In this document: piece after piece, positions 18,885 through 28,785 of the stretch
Position numbering within the stretch: position 1 is the stretch's first letter
Layout: each line of letters opens with the position of its first letter
Assembly (NCBI GenBank): GCA_003134655.1
Contig: PLBY01000161.1
Coordinates: forward strand, 124,001 to 188,000
From: Acidobacteriaceae bacterium
Lineage (GTDB): Bacteria; Acidobacteriota; Terriglobia; Terriglobales; Acidobacteriaceae
Length of the DNA: 64,000 bases
Direction of reading: 5' to 3'
Position numbers and translations under genes: made by a program
The notes under the pieces: model-generated
The model's input: only the letters and a program-made list of their open reading frames with translations
The model's database searches: none
Told to the model about the DNA's origin: nothing

Positions 18885-19919
18885 TTAGTCGACTCTCGAA
18901 GACTCGTACCAGCTCCGCCAGGCGTTGGAGTCGTTGGGTAAGCGCTGGCCGGTGATGTCGTGCAGCGCCTGGAAGGCCCAGGTGTGCGTCTGGGCATCGA
19001 GCGCCGGATCGTCGGTGTAGTTCAACAGTTGCGGAACTGCGGACAGGCGCTGCTCGTGGGTGAACATGCCGGACTCCGCCAGACTGCACGCGGCCCTCTC
19101 ACGCACAGTGGCCGAGGGATCGTCGTGCATGGTCTTCAGCAATGGCTCGATGGTTTGAGCCGAGCCCGCAAGCGCCAGACCTTCGACGGCCCAGCGTCGC
19201 GAGTCTTCATCGGAATCTTTGAGATGAGCGGTCAGGACCTGCACTGCGCGGTCGGATTCGACGCCGCGGTTTCCCATCAAGCCGAGCGCCCATAGTCCCC
19301 AAATTTTCTGGGCGTGATTGGGAGACTCGGCGCTCTTCAATACGTAGCCGAGGCTGGCGGAGTTCTTACCCAAACCATAAGCCGCGAGTTCAACTTCGAT
19401 GCCGGACTCGCGCACGCGCATGTCGTTCGAGTTGAGCGCGGCGGTGGTCAGGGTCGCGATCTGCGAACTCCACTTTACTTTTCCCTGCCAGCGATCGACG
19501 CGGGAGGAAATCTGATCGACAGCGCCGTCGCTGCGGCCAACTGCGAGCTCCAGCAGGGCCTCGGCTTGCTTTTGTGGTTTCATGCGATCGAGTTGGCGCG
19601 AATCCTTGGCGGAACCGAGCGGGGCTGCGGGCACGGAAAAAATACTGGTGAAGCGCGACCATGCAGCATGAGCACTGCCAGCGTTTGCAGTCAGAACTGC
19701 GAGGAGCACTCCGAGAGCAACTGCGAAGAGTGGGCCGAATCGTCTCGGGTTCCTCGGCCACCCAGGTGAGCCCGGTCTCGAGATGGGTCCATCGTCATTC
19801 AGATCGGAGCCGGGGCCCAGCGTGCCGAAGTCTGGCGTGGGCTGCAGGCGCGGATCCGCCACGGACGCGGGTTCCGATTGTGGTGCTTGGTTCGAAAACG
19901 GTGGCCGGAACACGTCCAT
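18885..19919 (-). CDS. HEAT-repeat protein with TM segment
   Basis: ALGLMGNRGVESDRAVQVLTAHLKDSDEDSRRWAVEGLALAGSAQTIEPLLKTMHDDPSATVRERAACSLAE. Confidence 0.7.
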   Translation of the reverse strand: MDVFRPPFSNQAPQSEPASVADPRLQPTPDFGTLGPGSDLNDDGPISRPGSPGWPRNPRRFGPLFAVALGVLLAVLTANAGSAHAAWSRFTSIFSVPAAPLGSAKDSRQLDRMKPQKQAEALLELAVGRSDGAVDQISSRVDRWQGKVKWSSQIATLTTAALNSNDMRVRESGIEVELAAYGLGKNSASLGYVLKSAESPNHAQKIWGLWALGLMGNRGVESDRAVQVLTAHLKDSDEDSRRWAVEGLALAGSAQTIEPLLKTMHDDPSATVRERAACSLAESGMFTHEQRLSAVPQLLNYTDDPALDAQTHTWAFQALHDITGQRLPNDSNAWRSWYESSRVD

Positions 19920-20067
19920 ATATAGAAGAGTCTAGGATCACCTTCGAAATGAGGTAAAGTTACTTCGGTTCGAATCCTACTGGGTTCGATGCTAAAAACG
20001 CGCTGCACGACTTGGGAAGGGGCCCCGGAAGGGCATCGCGATTCTAAAGAGTTACCAGGAGGAAGTG

Positions 20068-21096
20068 ATGCGAATGAAGTCGAAGTGGTTGGTGTCCATT
20101 ATCAGTGTGTCCCTGGCGGCAGTGGCTTTGGCCGCGGCTGGTTCGGGATACCACGTAGTCACAACATACAAAGTTGGCGGTGAAGGAGGGTGGGATTATC
20201 TGACCGTCGACCCCGATGCGCGGCGCGTGTACATTTCCCGCGGCACGCACGTCATGGTGCTCGATGCCGATTCGGGCAAGGTTGCGGGTGACATCGCCGA
20301 TACGCAGGGCGTTCATGGCATCGCACTGGCGCCAGAGTTGGGTAAGGGGTTCACGAGCAACGGCCGCGAAGGCACAGTCAGCATTTTCGACCTCAAGACG
20401 CTGGCGACCAGCAGCAAAGTGAAGGTGGGGGACAATCCTGACGCCATTCTTTACGATCCGGCAACGAAGCGTGTGTTCACCTTTAACGGGCGCAGTCAGG
20501 ATTCAACGGCGATCGATGCCACGAACGGAAAAGTGCTGGGCACGATCAAACTGGACGGCAAGCCGGAGTTCGCGGCCAGCGATGCGAAGGGCGAGATCTT
20601 CGTCAACATCGAAGACAAGAGCGAACTGGTGGCGATCGATCCGAACAAGCTGGAGGTCAAGGCGAAGTGGCCACTGGCGCCTTGCACCGAGCCGAGCGGA
20701 CTTGCGATCGACCGTAAGAACCGCCGTTTGTATGTCGGTTGCGATAACAAAATGATGGCCGTTGTCGATGCGGATAGCGGCAAGGTCTTGGCCACGCCGG
20801 CCATTGGCGATGGCGTGGACGCAACCGCCTTCGATGCAGAAACCGGATTGGCGTTCGCCTCCTGCGGTGGTGACGGCGTGCTCACCGTCGTGAAAGAAGA
20901 ATCGCCGGGCAAGTTCACTCCAGAGAATGTCCCCACACAGAAGCGAGCGCGGACGTTGGCGCTCGATGCCAAGACGCACAACGTATTTGTGGTGACGGCG
21001 CAGTTCGGACCTGCGCCCGCGGCGACTGCGGACAATCCTCATCCGCGGCCTCCGATGCTTCCTGACAGCTTCGTGGTCCTCGTTGTCGGAAAATGA
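20068..21096 (+). CDS. YncE-like beta-propeller protein
   Basis: GGWDYLTVDPDARRVYISRGTHVMVLDADSGKVAGDI repeats; AGGAGG upstream of start. Confidence 0.75.
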   Translation: MRMKSKWLVSIISVSLAAVALAAAGSGYHVVTTYKVGGEGGWDYLTVDPDARRVYISRGTHVMVLDADSGKVAGDIADTQGVHGIALAPELGKGFTSNGREGTVSIFDLKTLATSSKVKVGDNPDAILYDPATKRVFTFNGRSQDSTAIDATNGKVLGTIKLDGKPEFAASDAKGEIFVNIEDKSELVAIDPNKLEVKAKWPLAPCTEPSGLAIDRKNRRLYVGCDNKMMAVVDADSGKVLATPAIGDGVDATAFDAETGLAFASCGGDGVLTVVKEESPGKFTPENVPTQKRARTLALDAKTHNVFVVTAQFGPAPAATADNPHPRPPMLPDSFVVLVVGK

Positions 21097-21236
21097 AATT
21101 GTTTCGTCATTGGGGGAGAGCCCGCTCTGCCTGGCGTCAGTTTTGATGCTGACGCAGGGGAGCGGGGATTACTACGTAGTGCGGGACACGGGCTACTACT
21201 CGGCCCGCAGTCGCTACGTCAGTGAGGGAGTCCGCG

Positions 21237-22952
21237 TCAGAGAGTAGAGACTGGGATTTCACGCACTCGTTCAATCGTATCCGCTTCTTCAGGTGACTTG
21301 TCCGGCCGCAGGCGCACGATTCGCGGAAAACGCAGCGCGTATCCGCTCTCGTGCCGGTCGGATTTCATCAAGTTGTTGAACGCCACTTCGAGCACGATCT
21401 TCGGCTCAACGACCAGGCGGAATCCCTGATCTTCCAGGGTGTGATCGAGGAACCATTGAGTCATCTCAGCGATCTCGGCGTCGGTCAAGCCGGAATAGGC
21501 CTTGCCGATGTTCACTAGCCGGTCTTTACTTGTATCCCAAACGGCGAAGGTGTAATCGCTCAGGACACCCACGCGCTTGCCGTGTCCGTACTCGACCGCA
21601 GTCACGACGACGTCGAGCGTGGCCAGTTCGCGCTTCATCTTGAGCCACGACTTTCCGCGCCTGCCCGGCGTATAGGGGGAGTTGAGATCTTTGATCATCA
21701 GGCCTTCATTGCCGCGGTCCTGAGCTGCAGCAAACAGTTCCTCCAGTTCTGCGGGGGATGACGCGCGAAACACCGGGGCACGAATGATGTGAGCCGTTAC
21801 AGATTTTTCTTCATCTCCGAAAGACAGCTTGCCTTGGGATCCTGGCTTGGCTGATTTCCTGGGTGATGCCTCGTTTCCCTGAGGAGACCGACTATTCTCC
21901 ATCAGCAACTCGTCCAGGATTTTCGCGCGCTCCCGCAGCGGACGGTCCATCACGAGTTCGCCTCCGGCGTACAACACGTCGAAGGCAAGGAACGCGACTG
22001 GAATCTCTCGGAGCATCTTGTCGCTGACTTTTTTTCTACCGAGGCGCTGCTGCAAGACGCTGAAGGGCCGCGCGCGTTTGGCCTGATAGTCCCACGCCAC
22101 GATTTCTCCGTCGAGAATGGCGGACCGTCGCAGCTCAGCAAGAGTATCTGGCAACTCGGGGAACGACTCGGTGATTTCGTCGCGTGTGCGCGAAAAGAAC
22201 TTCACCTCGCCGTTTTCGATATGAGCCTGGGCGCGGATGCCGTCGTATTTGTCTTCGACCGCAGCTTCCGCGAAGTAGCTGAGGCCCTCTTCGGGCGATT
22301 CGATCGGACTCGCCAGCATGAATCCCAACGGATGGAAGAGCCGCATCTCCGCCGCGGCGAGCCTTCCCTCGGAGGCCAGGCGCACGGTTTCGCCAATGTC
22401 TCCCAGCAGCATGTTGGCGCGCTGTGCTTCGATTAGCGTCCCGCCGTAGGCCCGGGCAATCGCTTCCTCGACGAGGCTTTCCTTCAGGCCAATGCGGAGA
22501 TCGCCGGTCATGATCTTGATGATGTACTTGGCTTCGAGCGGTGTGGCGCGCGAAATTAGATCGCGCACAATGGCGGACTTTGGCGCTGGTCCGCGCGTGG
22601 CTGCAATTTGTCGAAATGTCGCCTCGACTTCCAACACGCCTAAACCCTGGCCGGCGCGTTCGGGAAGTACCTCGGCGGCGACCGCTCCCGGGTCGCCATG
22701 GCGGCGGTAGGCGGCGGTGAGTGCGGCTTCATCTTTCCCGGACAGTTCCGCCACAATCTGCCAAAGCGAGCGGCCGCCGACTTGTAGCGTGGTCTCTTCC
22801 CAAGCCGGAAACGCCCGCCCCGAAAGGAAGAGTGCCGACACAGCCGCCTCATTCGTGGTCCGCGATCTCAGATAGTCCGCGACGATCCCCGTTTTGAGCA
22901 GCTTCTTCCTGGTGGCGGCGATGGCTTCGCAAGCTGTTGCCAACTGTTGCAT
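21237..22952 (-). CDS. ATP-dependent DNA ligase
   Basis: AAVEDKYDGIRAQAH (KYDGxR nucleotidyltransferase motif), LDGEIVAW, EGLMIKDLNSPYTPGRRGKSWLKMK. Confidence 0.9.
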   Translation of the reverse strand: MQQLATACEAIAATRKKLLKTGIVADYLRSRTTNEAAVSALFLSGRAFPAWEETTLQVGGRSLWQIVAELSGKDEAALTAAYRRHGDPGAVAAEVLPERAGQGLGVLEVEATFRQIAATRGPAPKSAIVRDLISRATPLEAKYIIKIMTGDLRIGLKESLVEEAIARAYGGTLIEAQRANMLLGDIGETVRLASEGRLAAAEMRLFHPLGFMLASPIESPEEGLSYFAEAAVEDKYDGIRAQAHIENGEVKFFSRTRDEITESFPELPDTLAELRRSAILDGEIVAWDYQAKRARPFSVLQQRLGRKKVSDKMLREIPVAFLAFDVLYAGGELVMDRPLRERAKILDELLMENSRSPQGNEASPRKSAKPGSQGKLSFGDEEKSVTAHIIRAPVFRASSPAELEELFAAAQDRGNEGLMIKDLNSPYTPGRRGKSWLKMKRELATLDVVVTAVEYGHGKRVGVLSDYTFAVWDTSKDRLVNIGKAYSGLTDAEIAEMTQWFLDHTLEDQGFRLVVEPKIVLEVAFNNLMKSDRHESGYALRFPRIVRLRPDKSPEEADTIERVREIPVSTL

Positions 22953-23134
22953 GTAGCTTCGATCCTAACGCAGACGACCTAACTAGCCCTCACAAAGGGC
23001 TTGCTCAGGTCTTTGCTCGTCCTAACCCTCGCAATTAGTTGGACTTAGCATCCGCGTAACCCTGTCCTGCAGGCTCCAAGCCTGTGATAACCTAGAAGGT
23101 GCGTCGTGAGTTGGTTAGGAGCATCTAAATCCTT

Positions 23135-24193
23135 GTGCGCAAACTGATTAATTACCTGCGATTCCTTGCCGCCGTGCAACTGCTTCCCGCCCTTGAAAGT
23201 GGGGAAGAAACGCTGGTCGGCGGACAAGCCGTGCTCGAGGGCGTGATGATGCGCTCCCCGCACGCCTGGGCAATCGCTTGCCGCAAACCATCGGGCGAAG
23301 TCGTGACCATGAGTGAACCGCTCGACCGGCCCTCAGAGAAGCATAAGTGGATGGCTTGGCCCATTGTGCGCGGCGTGATGACGCTGGGCTATGCCATGAA
23401 TCTCGGCTACCGCGCGCTGCGGTTCTCGGCCAACGTCGCCATTGAAGACATGATGCAGGACGGTGAAGGGAAAGGTTCTGTGGAGACAGCCGCGGCTGCC
23501 CCGCCAACGCGGACCGGGGAGGAATCTTCCCAGTCACGCGAGAAGGCTGCCACGGTGAGCAACTGGCTGGCGGCTGGAAATCTTGTGATCTCTTTGGCTT
23601 TCTTCATTTTCATGTACAAGTACGTCCCCCTGCTGGCGGCGACGGAACTCAAGAAGATTGACCCTGCGCTGGGTGGACGAATTGTTTTCAATCTGATCGA
23701 CGGCGGGATCCGCCTGCTGCTGTTCTTGCTGTTCATCTGGGGCGTATCGCTCTGGAAGGATATTCGGCGCGTGTATGAGTATCACGGCGCCGAGCACAAG
23801 ACGGTCTTTGCGTTTGAAAACGGCGACCCGCTCAACACCGCCAGCGTGCAGAAGTACTCGACGTACCATCCGCGTTGCGGCACGAGCTTCCTGATGACAG
23901 TGATGCTGATTTCGATCGGCTTCTACATGCTGATCCCGTATACCACGTTCTGGGCCCGTTTTGCCTCGCGCATCGTTTTGCTGCCGGTCATCGCTGGAGT
24001 TTCCTACGAGATCATTCGCTTCGCGGCCAAGCATCGCGGATCGTTGTTTGCACTGATGACGGCGCCTGGGCTGTGGCTGCAGCGCATCACTACCAAGCCT
24101 CCGTCTGACGAGATGGCGCAATGCGCCATTACCGCCCTGGATCAAGCCATGTCGCTCGAAAAGGAGCGCGGGGGCGAGTTGGTGATTGCCTAG
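23135..24193 (+). CDS. DUF1385 membrane protein
   Basis: GGQAVLEGVMMRSPHAWAIA, YHGAEHKTVFAFE, HPRCGTSFL; GTG start. Confidence 0.85.
   Translation: MRKLINYLRFLAAVQLLPALESGEETLVGGQAVLEGVMMRSPHAWAIACRKPSGEVVTMSEPLDRPSEKHKWMAWPIVRGVMTLGYAMNLGYRALRFSANVAIEDMMQDGEGKGSVETAAAAPPTRTGEESSQSREKAATVSNWLAAGNLVISLAFFIFMYKYVPLLAATELKKIDPALGGRIVFNLIDGGIRLLLFLLFIWGVSLWKDIRRVYEYHGAEHKTVFAFENGDPLNTASVQKYSTYHPRCGTSFLMTVMLISIGFYMLIPYTTFWARFASRIVLLPVIAGVSYEIIRFAAKHRGSLFALMTAPGLWLQRITTKPPSDEMAQCAITALDQAMSLEKERGGELVIA
23479..23502. repeat. REP-like palindrome inside the DUF1385 coding frame
   Basis: TGTGGAGACAGCCGCGGCTGCCCC, encoding SVETAAAAPP. Confidence 0.6.
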
Positions 24194-24211
24194 GGGTTCC
24201 CACCCTGGGAA

Positions 24212-24244
24212 ACCGTCGTTGGTCGCTTGTCGTTAGTCGTTGGC
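24212..24244. repeat. Heptad array H3 (CGTTGGT class)
   Basis: CGTTGGT CGCTTGT CGTTAGT CGTTGGC. Confidence 0.9.
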
Positions 24245-24287
24245 CTCCACTCTCCAACATTCTAAAGTGGCAATTGGAGGCGTCAAC

Positions 24288-24653
24288 ATGTCAGCGTCGT
24301 TCAAGGACTTGCGTGTGTGGCAGGAAGCGATGAGATTCACAGTCGAAATTTACCGCGCGACGGCCCAGTTTCCGAGGCATGAACTGTATGGTTTGACCAA
24401 CCAGTTGCGGAGAGCAGCGGTATCGATCCCGAGCAATATCGCTGAGGGAAAGGGGCATCGTTCCGACCGCGAATTCGGAAATTTTCTCCACCATTCGCGA
24501 GGCTCCCTGTTGGAGGTGCAGACACAACTGATGATCGCGAAGGAATTACAATACATCAGCGGTGAAGAGGCCCAGCGCATCCTGGCGTCGGCAGACGCCA
24601 TAGGTAAGAGTCTCAACAGCCTGATCAACTCGCTGCGTGAGAACGCCGCCTGA
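24288..24653 (+). CDS. Four-helix bundle protein (S23/TIGR02436-like)
   Basis: [53 protein letters not shown]. Confidence 0.9.
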   Translation: MSASFKDLRVWQEAMRFTVEIYRATAQFPRHELYGLTNQLRRAAVSIPSNIAEGKGHRSDREFGNFLHHSRGSLLEVQTQLMIAKELQYISGEEAQRILASADAIGKSLNSLINSLRENAA

Positions 24654-24666
24654 GGCAAAGCGCCAG

Positions 24667-24705
24667 CGACTAACGACCAACGACCAACGACCAACGACGG
24701 TTCCC
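24667..24705. repeat. Heptad array H4 (CGACCAA class), inverted relative to H3
   Basis: CGACTAA CGACCAA CGACCAA CGACCAA CGACGGT, then TCCC-ATG of prfA. Confidence 0.9.
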
Positions 24706-25785
24706 ATGTTTGAACGACTGGATCAAATCGAAAGCCGTTACGAAGAGCTGACCAATGCTCTGGCCTCGCCGGATATCGTGAACGATTCGGCGAGATACCA
24801 GAAGACCGCCAAGGCGCATGCCGAAATTGCGCCGACCGTCGAAAAATATCGCGAGTACAAGGATCTGACCAAGGGCATCGCAGAGAGCAAGGCCATGCTG
24901 GCCGACGAAAAAGATCCTGAGATGCGCGCCTATGCTCAGGATGAACTCAACCAGTTGGAAGGCCGAGTGAAGACGGTGGAGGAGGATCTGAAAGTCCTGC
25001 TCCTGCCCAAGGATCCGAACGACGAGAAGAACATCATCCTGGAAATCCGCGCCGGGACTGGCGGAGACGAGGCTACGCTTTTCGCTGCAGAAATTTTCCG
25101 GATGTATACGCGGTACGCCGAGACTCAGCGCTGGAAGGTCGAGGTGCTTTCGTCTTCGGAATCGTCGGCCGGGGGACTCAAGGAAGTTATCGCCATTATC
25201 GAGGGTCACCGCGTCTTCTCGCAATTGAAGTATGAGAGCGGCGTGCACCGCGTGCAGCGTGTGCCTGCCACCGAGCAGCAGGGGCGCGTGCATACATCGG
25301 CCGTTACGGTTGCGGTGCTGCCTGAAGCCGAGGACGTGGACATCAAGATCGAAGCCAAAGATTTGCGCATTGACACGTTCTGCTCGTCCGGACCCGGCGG
25401 GCAATCCGTGAACACGACTTACTCGGCGGTGCGCATTACGCATATTCCGACGAATACGGTCGTGAGTTGCCAGGACGAAAAATCTCAGATCAAGAATCGC
25501 GAGAAAGGGATGCGCGTGCTGCGCTCGCGGCTCTACGAAATCGAAATGGATAAGCAGCAGCAGGCGTTGGCGAAGGAACGGAGAGCCATGGTTGGGTCCG
25601 GCGATCGCAGCGAAAAGATTCGCACCTATAACTTCCCGCAGAACCGGCTTACCGATCACCGCATCGGGTTCACCATCCATCAACTGGAAGCTGTGATGGA
25701 CGGCAAACTGCAGCCGCTGATCGAGGCGCTTACCACGCACTACCAGGCGGAAAAACTGAAGCAGGAAGCGGCCACTGCGGTTTAG
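24706..25785 (+). CDS. prfA: Peptide chain release factor 1
   Basis: [51 protein letters not shown] (GGQ). Confidence 0.96.
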   Translation: MFERLDQIESRYEELTNALASPDIVNDSARYQKTAKAHAEIAPTVEKYREYKDLTKGIAESKAMLADEKDPEMRAYAQDELNQLEGRVKTVEEDLKVLLLPKDPNDEKNIILEIRAGTGGDEATLFAAEIFRMYTRYAETQRWKVEVLSSSESSAGGLKEVIAIIEGHRVFSQLKYESGVHRVQRVPATEQQGRVHTSAVTVAVLPEAEDVDIKIEAKDLRIDTFCSSGPGGQSVNTTYSAVRITHIPTNTVVSCQDEKSQIKNREKGMRVLRSRLYEIEMDKQQQALAKERRAMVGSGDRSEKIRTYNFPQNRLTDHRIGFTIHQLEAVMDGKLQPLIEALTTHYQAEKLKQEAATAV

Positions 25786-26307
25786 ATGAGGAACGTGGGC
25801 TTTCGCGCCCGCGACGTGGGAGCGAATATGCCCAAACTGGATGGGACGCTGGTATTCGTTCTCGCCAGCCGATACGTTGCCAATGCGGCCCGCGTTTGCG
25901 TACTGGCCGAGCCGATTACCGACAGACAGTTCTGGCAGAAGCCATTCCCTTTCGGAAACAGCTTTGGCCATTTGGTCCTTCATCTGACCGGCAACTTGAA
26001 TTACTACATTGGCACGCAGATCGCCGGGACCGGATATGTTCGTGACCGTCCGCGCGAATTCAACGACCCGAATCCGCCTTCGAAGGCAGAGGCGTTGAAA
26101 CGCTTCGATGATGCGGTGGCCATGGTTGTGAAAACCATCGGTGCACAGTCGTCCGAGGATTGGTCAGCGGAATATTCAGGTGCTGGCACGGATGCCAAAA
26201 CGCGGCTCGACATGATCATGCAATGTGCCGCGCACATGCAGCATCATATTGGACAGATGATCTACCTTGGGTATCAGTGGCAGCAGGCTGGGACAGATCC
26301 GAAGTAA
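25786..26307 (+). CDS. DinB-family protein
   Basis: SFGHLVLHLTGNLNYYIGTQIAGTG..MIMQCAAHMQHHIGQMIYLGYQW. Confidence 0.7.
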   Translation: MRNVGFRARDVGANMPKLDGTLVFVLASRYVANAARVCVLAEPITDRQFWQKPFPFGNSFGHLVLHLTGNLNYYIGTQIAGTGYVRDRPREFNDPNPPSKAEALKRFDDAVAMVVKTIGAQSSEDWSAEYSGAGTDAKTRLDMIMQCAAHMQHHIGQMIYLGYQWQQAGTDPK

Positions 26308-26375
26308 GGACTCGCAGGCGGATTTGTTTTCGTCCCAATCGCAATGTCTTAGTGCCTCCGTGGTGAAATAGACCA

Positions 26376-27248
26376 GTGCAGCTTAAGCAAGCGCTTACCT
26401 CCGCGATCACCCGTCTTAGCTCGGATCATGTTCCGTCGCCGCGCCTGAATGCGGAGTTGCTGCTTATGTTTATTCTTGGCGTGGATCGGGCTTACCTCTT
26501 TGCGCATCCCGAACGCGAGTTGAACGCCGAAGAACAGGCGCGCTATGAAGCCGTACTGAACGAACGGGCACGAGGCGTTCCGGCGCAATACATCACTGGG
26601 CATCAGGAATTCTGGGGCATGGATTTGATTGTCACTCCGGCGGTGCTTATTCCGCGCCCCGAGACTGAGCATGTGATCGAAACAGTTTTGGAATTGGCTC
26701 GTGTGGACGGGGTTGGCGGGCAAGAGTGCCCGCCCCATACCGTCCGTTTTCTCGACGTCGGGACCGGTTCGGGGTGCATTGCCCTGGCACTTGCCAAAGA
26801 ATTTCCTCAGGCGGAAATTCATGCCACCGACATATCTGCGGCCGCGCTGGAAATTGCGCGCGCCAACGCGGCCCGGCATCAACTCGATCACCGCATCCAG
26901 TTTCACCAGTCAGACCTGCTGGAAGGTCTCGATCTTGCCGACTTGGACTTCGTCGTTTCCAATCCACCGTACGTAGGAGAGTCCGAAGAGGATCAGGTTC
27001 AATTGGAAGTTCGCAAGTTTGAGCCACGCAACGCTGTGTTTGCCGGACCCACCGGAGTCGAAGTGATCGCGCGGATGATTCCTCAGGCGCACAGCGCCCT
27101 GCGTCCCGGCGGCTGGCTCATCATGGAGACAAGCGGGAGCATGGCGGACGAGACGAAGCATCTGCTCTATGGCTGGGATGACGTGAAAATCCGGCCGGAT
27201 TTGCAGTCTATCCCGCGGGTTGCACAGGCGCGGAAACCGCGGCCGTGA
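26376..27248 (+). CDS. prmC: Release factor glutamine N5-methyltransferase
   Basis: RPETEHVIE, FLDVGTGSGCIALALAKE, DFVVSNPPYVG; GTG start. Confidence 0.93.
   Translation: MQLKQALTSAITRLSSDHVPSPRLNAELLLMFILGVDRAYLFAHPERELNAEEQARYEAVLNERARGVPAQYITGHQEFWGMDLIVTPAVLIPRPETEHVIETVLELARVDGVGGQECPPHTVRFLDVGTGSGCIALALAKEFPQAEIHATDISAAALEIARANAARHQLDHRIQFHQSDLLEGLDLADLDFVVSNPPYVGESEEDQVQLEVRKFEPRNAVFAGPTGVEVIARMIPQAHSALRPGGWLIMETSGSMADETKHLLYGWDDVKIRPDLQSIPRVAQARKPRP
26702..26740. repeat. REP-like palindrome inside prmC coding frame
   Basis: GTGGACGGGGTTGGCGGGC-aagagt-GCCCGCCCCATAC, encoding VDGVGGQECPPHT. Confidence 0.75.
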
Positions 27249-27254
27249 GTTTCG

Positions 27255-28682
27255 TTACCGCCGCACCGCTGCTGGCTGAATCTCCTCGACATCAATGATG
27301 TCGGTTGGATAATTGCCCGTGTAACAAGCCGAGCAATACGAGATCTTCTCACCCTCACCGCAAGCCTTCTTGAGGCCTTCCAGAGAGAGATAAGCCAGGG
27401 AATCCGCGCCAATGTAATCGCGAATCTCGTCGACTGTTTTGTTGGCGGCGATGAGCTGCTTTTTCGAAGGAGTGTCGACGCCGTAATAACAGGGGGAGAT
27501 CGTGGGCGGACAGGAGATGCGCATGTGCACTTCCTTCGCACCTGCGCTGCGAATCATACGCACAATCTTCCGGCTGGTAGTGCCGCGGACGATCGAGTCA
27601 TCGATCAGTACGACGCGCTTACCTTGCAGCAGCGAGCGCACTGGATTCAGCTTCAGCTTGACGCCGAAGTCGCGCACGCTCTGGCTGGGTTCGATGAAGG
27701 TTCGTCCGACATAGTGGTTGCGGATCAAGGCAAAGCGGAAGGGGAGCCCGCTCTCAGCAGCATAGCCGACCGCAGCCGTTACACCTGAGTCCGGGACGGG
27801 GACCACAAGGTCGGCATCGACGCCCGCCTCTCGAGCCAACTGGCGCCCGAGTTCCTCGCGGCTGGTCTGCACCGCGCGGCCGAAGACAAGGCTGTCGGGG
27901 CGCGAGAAGTATACGTGCTCGAAGATGCAACTCGATTGCGGGGCGGCCGTGGAGTAGAAACGCGAATTGATTCCTTCCGGACCGACGACGATGAGTTCGC
28001 CCGGTTTCACATCGCGCACATATTCGGCGCCAATCAGGTCAAACGCACAGGTCTCGGAGGCAAAGACGACGGTGTCCTGCTTCTGCCCCTCCAGCGCGGG
28101 GATGCGGCCCATGGCCAGCGGGCGGAATCCGCGGGGATCACGCACTGCGAAAACGCGGTCGTTACTCATCATCACGAGCGAGAACGCGCCTTCGACCCGC
28201 CTCAGGGCATCGGCCACGGCTTCTGGGAGCGTGTGCTCCTTGGAAAGCGCGATCAGATGAACGATGACTTCGGTGTCGCTGTTGGTTTGAAAAATCGAGC
28301 CCTGACTCTCCAGTCGCGCACGAACGTGCTGTGCGTTGGTGAGATTGCCGTTGTGGGCGACGGCAATCGATCCTTTGTTCGATTGCACGAGGATCGGTTG
28401 CGCATTCAGCAGCGCCGAGTCTCCGGCTGTGGAGTAGCGCGTATGGCCGATGGCCAGAGTGCCGCGCATTTTCGAGAGGACATCTTCTGTGAAGATGTCG
28501 GCGACTGAGCCCATGGCCTTGTGCGCGTGCGACGTCAGACCGTCGGACGTGACGATACCGGCCGATTCCTGGCCGCGATGCTGCAGCGCGTGCAGACCCA
28601 GGTAGGCCAATTTCTCAGCTTCAGGGTGAGCGAAGATCGCCACCACGCCACATTCGTCATGAAATTTGTCGGAAGTCTGCAA
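27255..28682 (-). CDS. purF: Amidophosphoribosyltransferase
   Basis: DECGVVAIFAHPEAEKLAYLGLHALQHRGQESAGI; VLIDDSIVRGTTSRKIV; TTG start at 28682. Confidence 0.95.
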   Translation of the reverse strand: MQTSDKFHDECGVVAIFAHPEAEKLAYLGLHALQHRGQESAGIVTSDGLTSHAHKAMGSVADIFTEDVLSKMRGTLAIGHTRYSTAGDSALLNAQPILVQSNKGSIAVAHNGNLTNAQHVRARLESQGSIFQTNSDTEVIVHLIALSKEHTLPEAVADALRRVEGAFSLVMMSNDRVFAVRDPRGFRPLAMGRIPALEGQKQDTVVFASETCAFDLIGAEYVRDVKPGELIVVGPEGINSRFYSTAAPQSSCIFEHVYFSRPDSLVFGRAVQTSREELGRQLAREAGVDADLVVPVPDSGVTAAVGYAAESGLPFRFALIRNHYVGRTFIEPSQSVRDFGVKLKLNPVRSLLQGKRVVLIDDSIVRGTTSRKIVRMIRSAGAKEVHMRISCPPTISPCYYGVDTPSKKQLIAANKTVDEIRDYIGADSLAYLSLEGLKKACGEGEKISYCSACYTGNYPTDIIDVEEIQPAAVRR

Positions 28683-28699
28683 TTTCGCTCCTGGGTTGT

Positions 28700-28733
28700 A
28701 AGCTCTTAGCTGTTAGCTTTTAGCTCTTAGCTC
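28700..28733. repeat. Heptad array H5 (AGCTCTT class)
   Basis: AGCTCTT AGCTGTT AGCTTTT AGCTCTT AGCTC. Confidence 0.9.
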
Positions 28734-28785
28734 AAAAACGTATTCTGTTTTCGTCACTGCTTCTTGTTCAAGCTTTTGACATGAA

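Noticed and set aside
19945-19995. Possible tRNA 3' end (ggttcgaatcc)
   Set aside because: The T-loop-like heptamer has no complementary flanking stem and no upstream cloverleaf arms.
24670-25983. 437-aa minus ORF opposite prfA
   Set aside because: Antisense of prfA; no family features.
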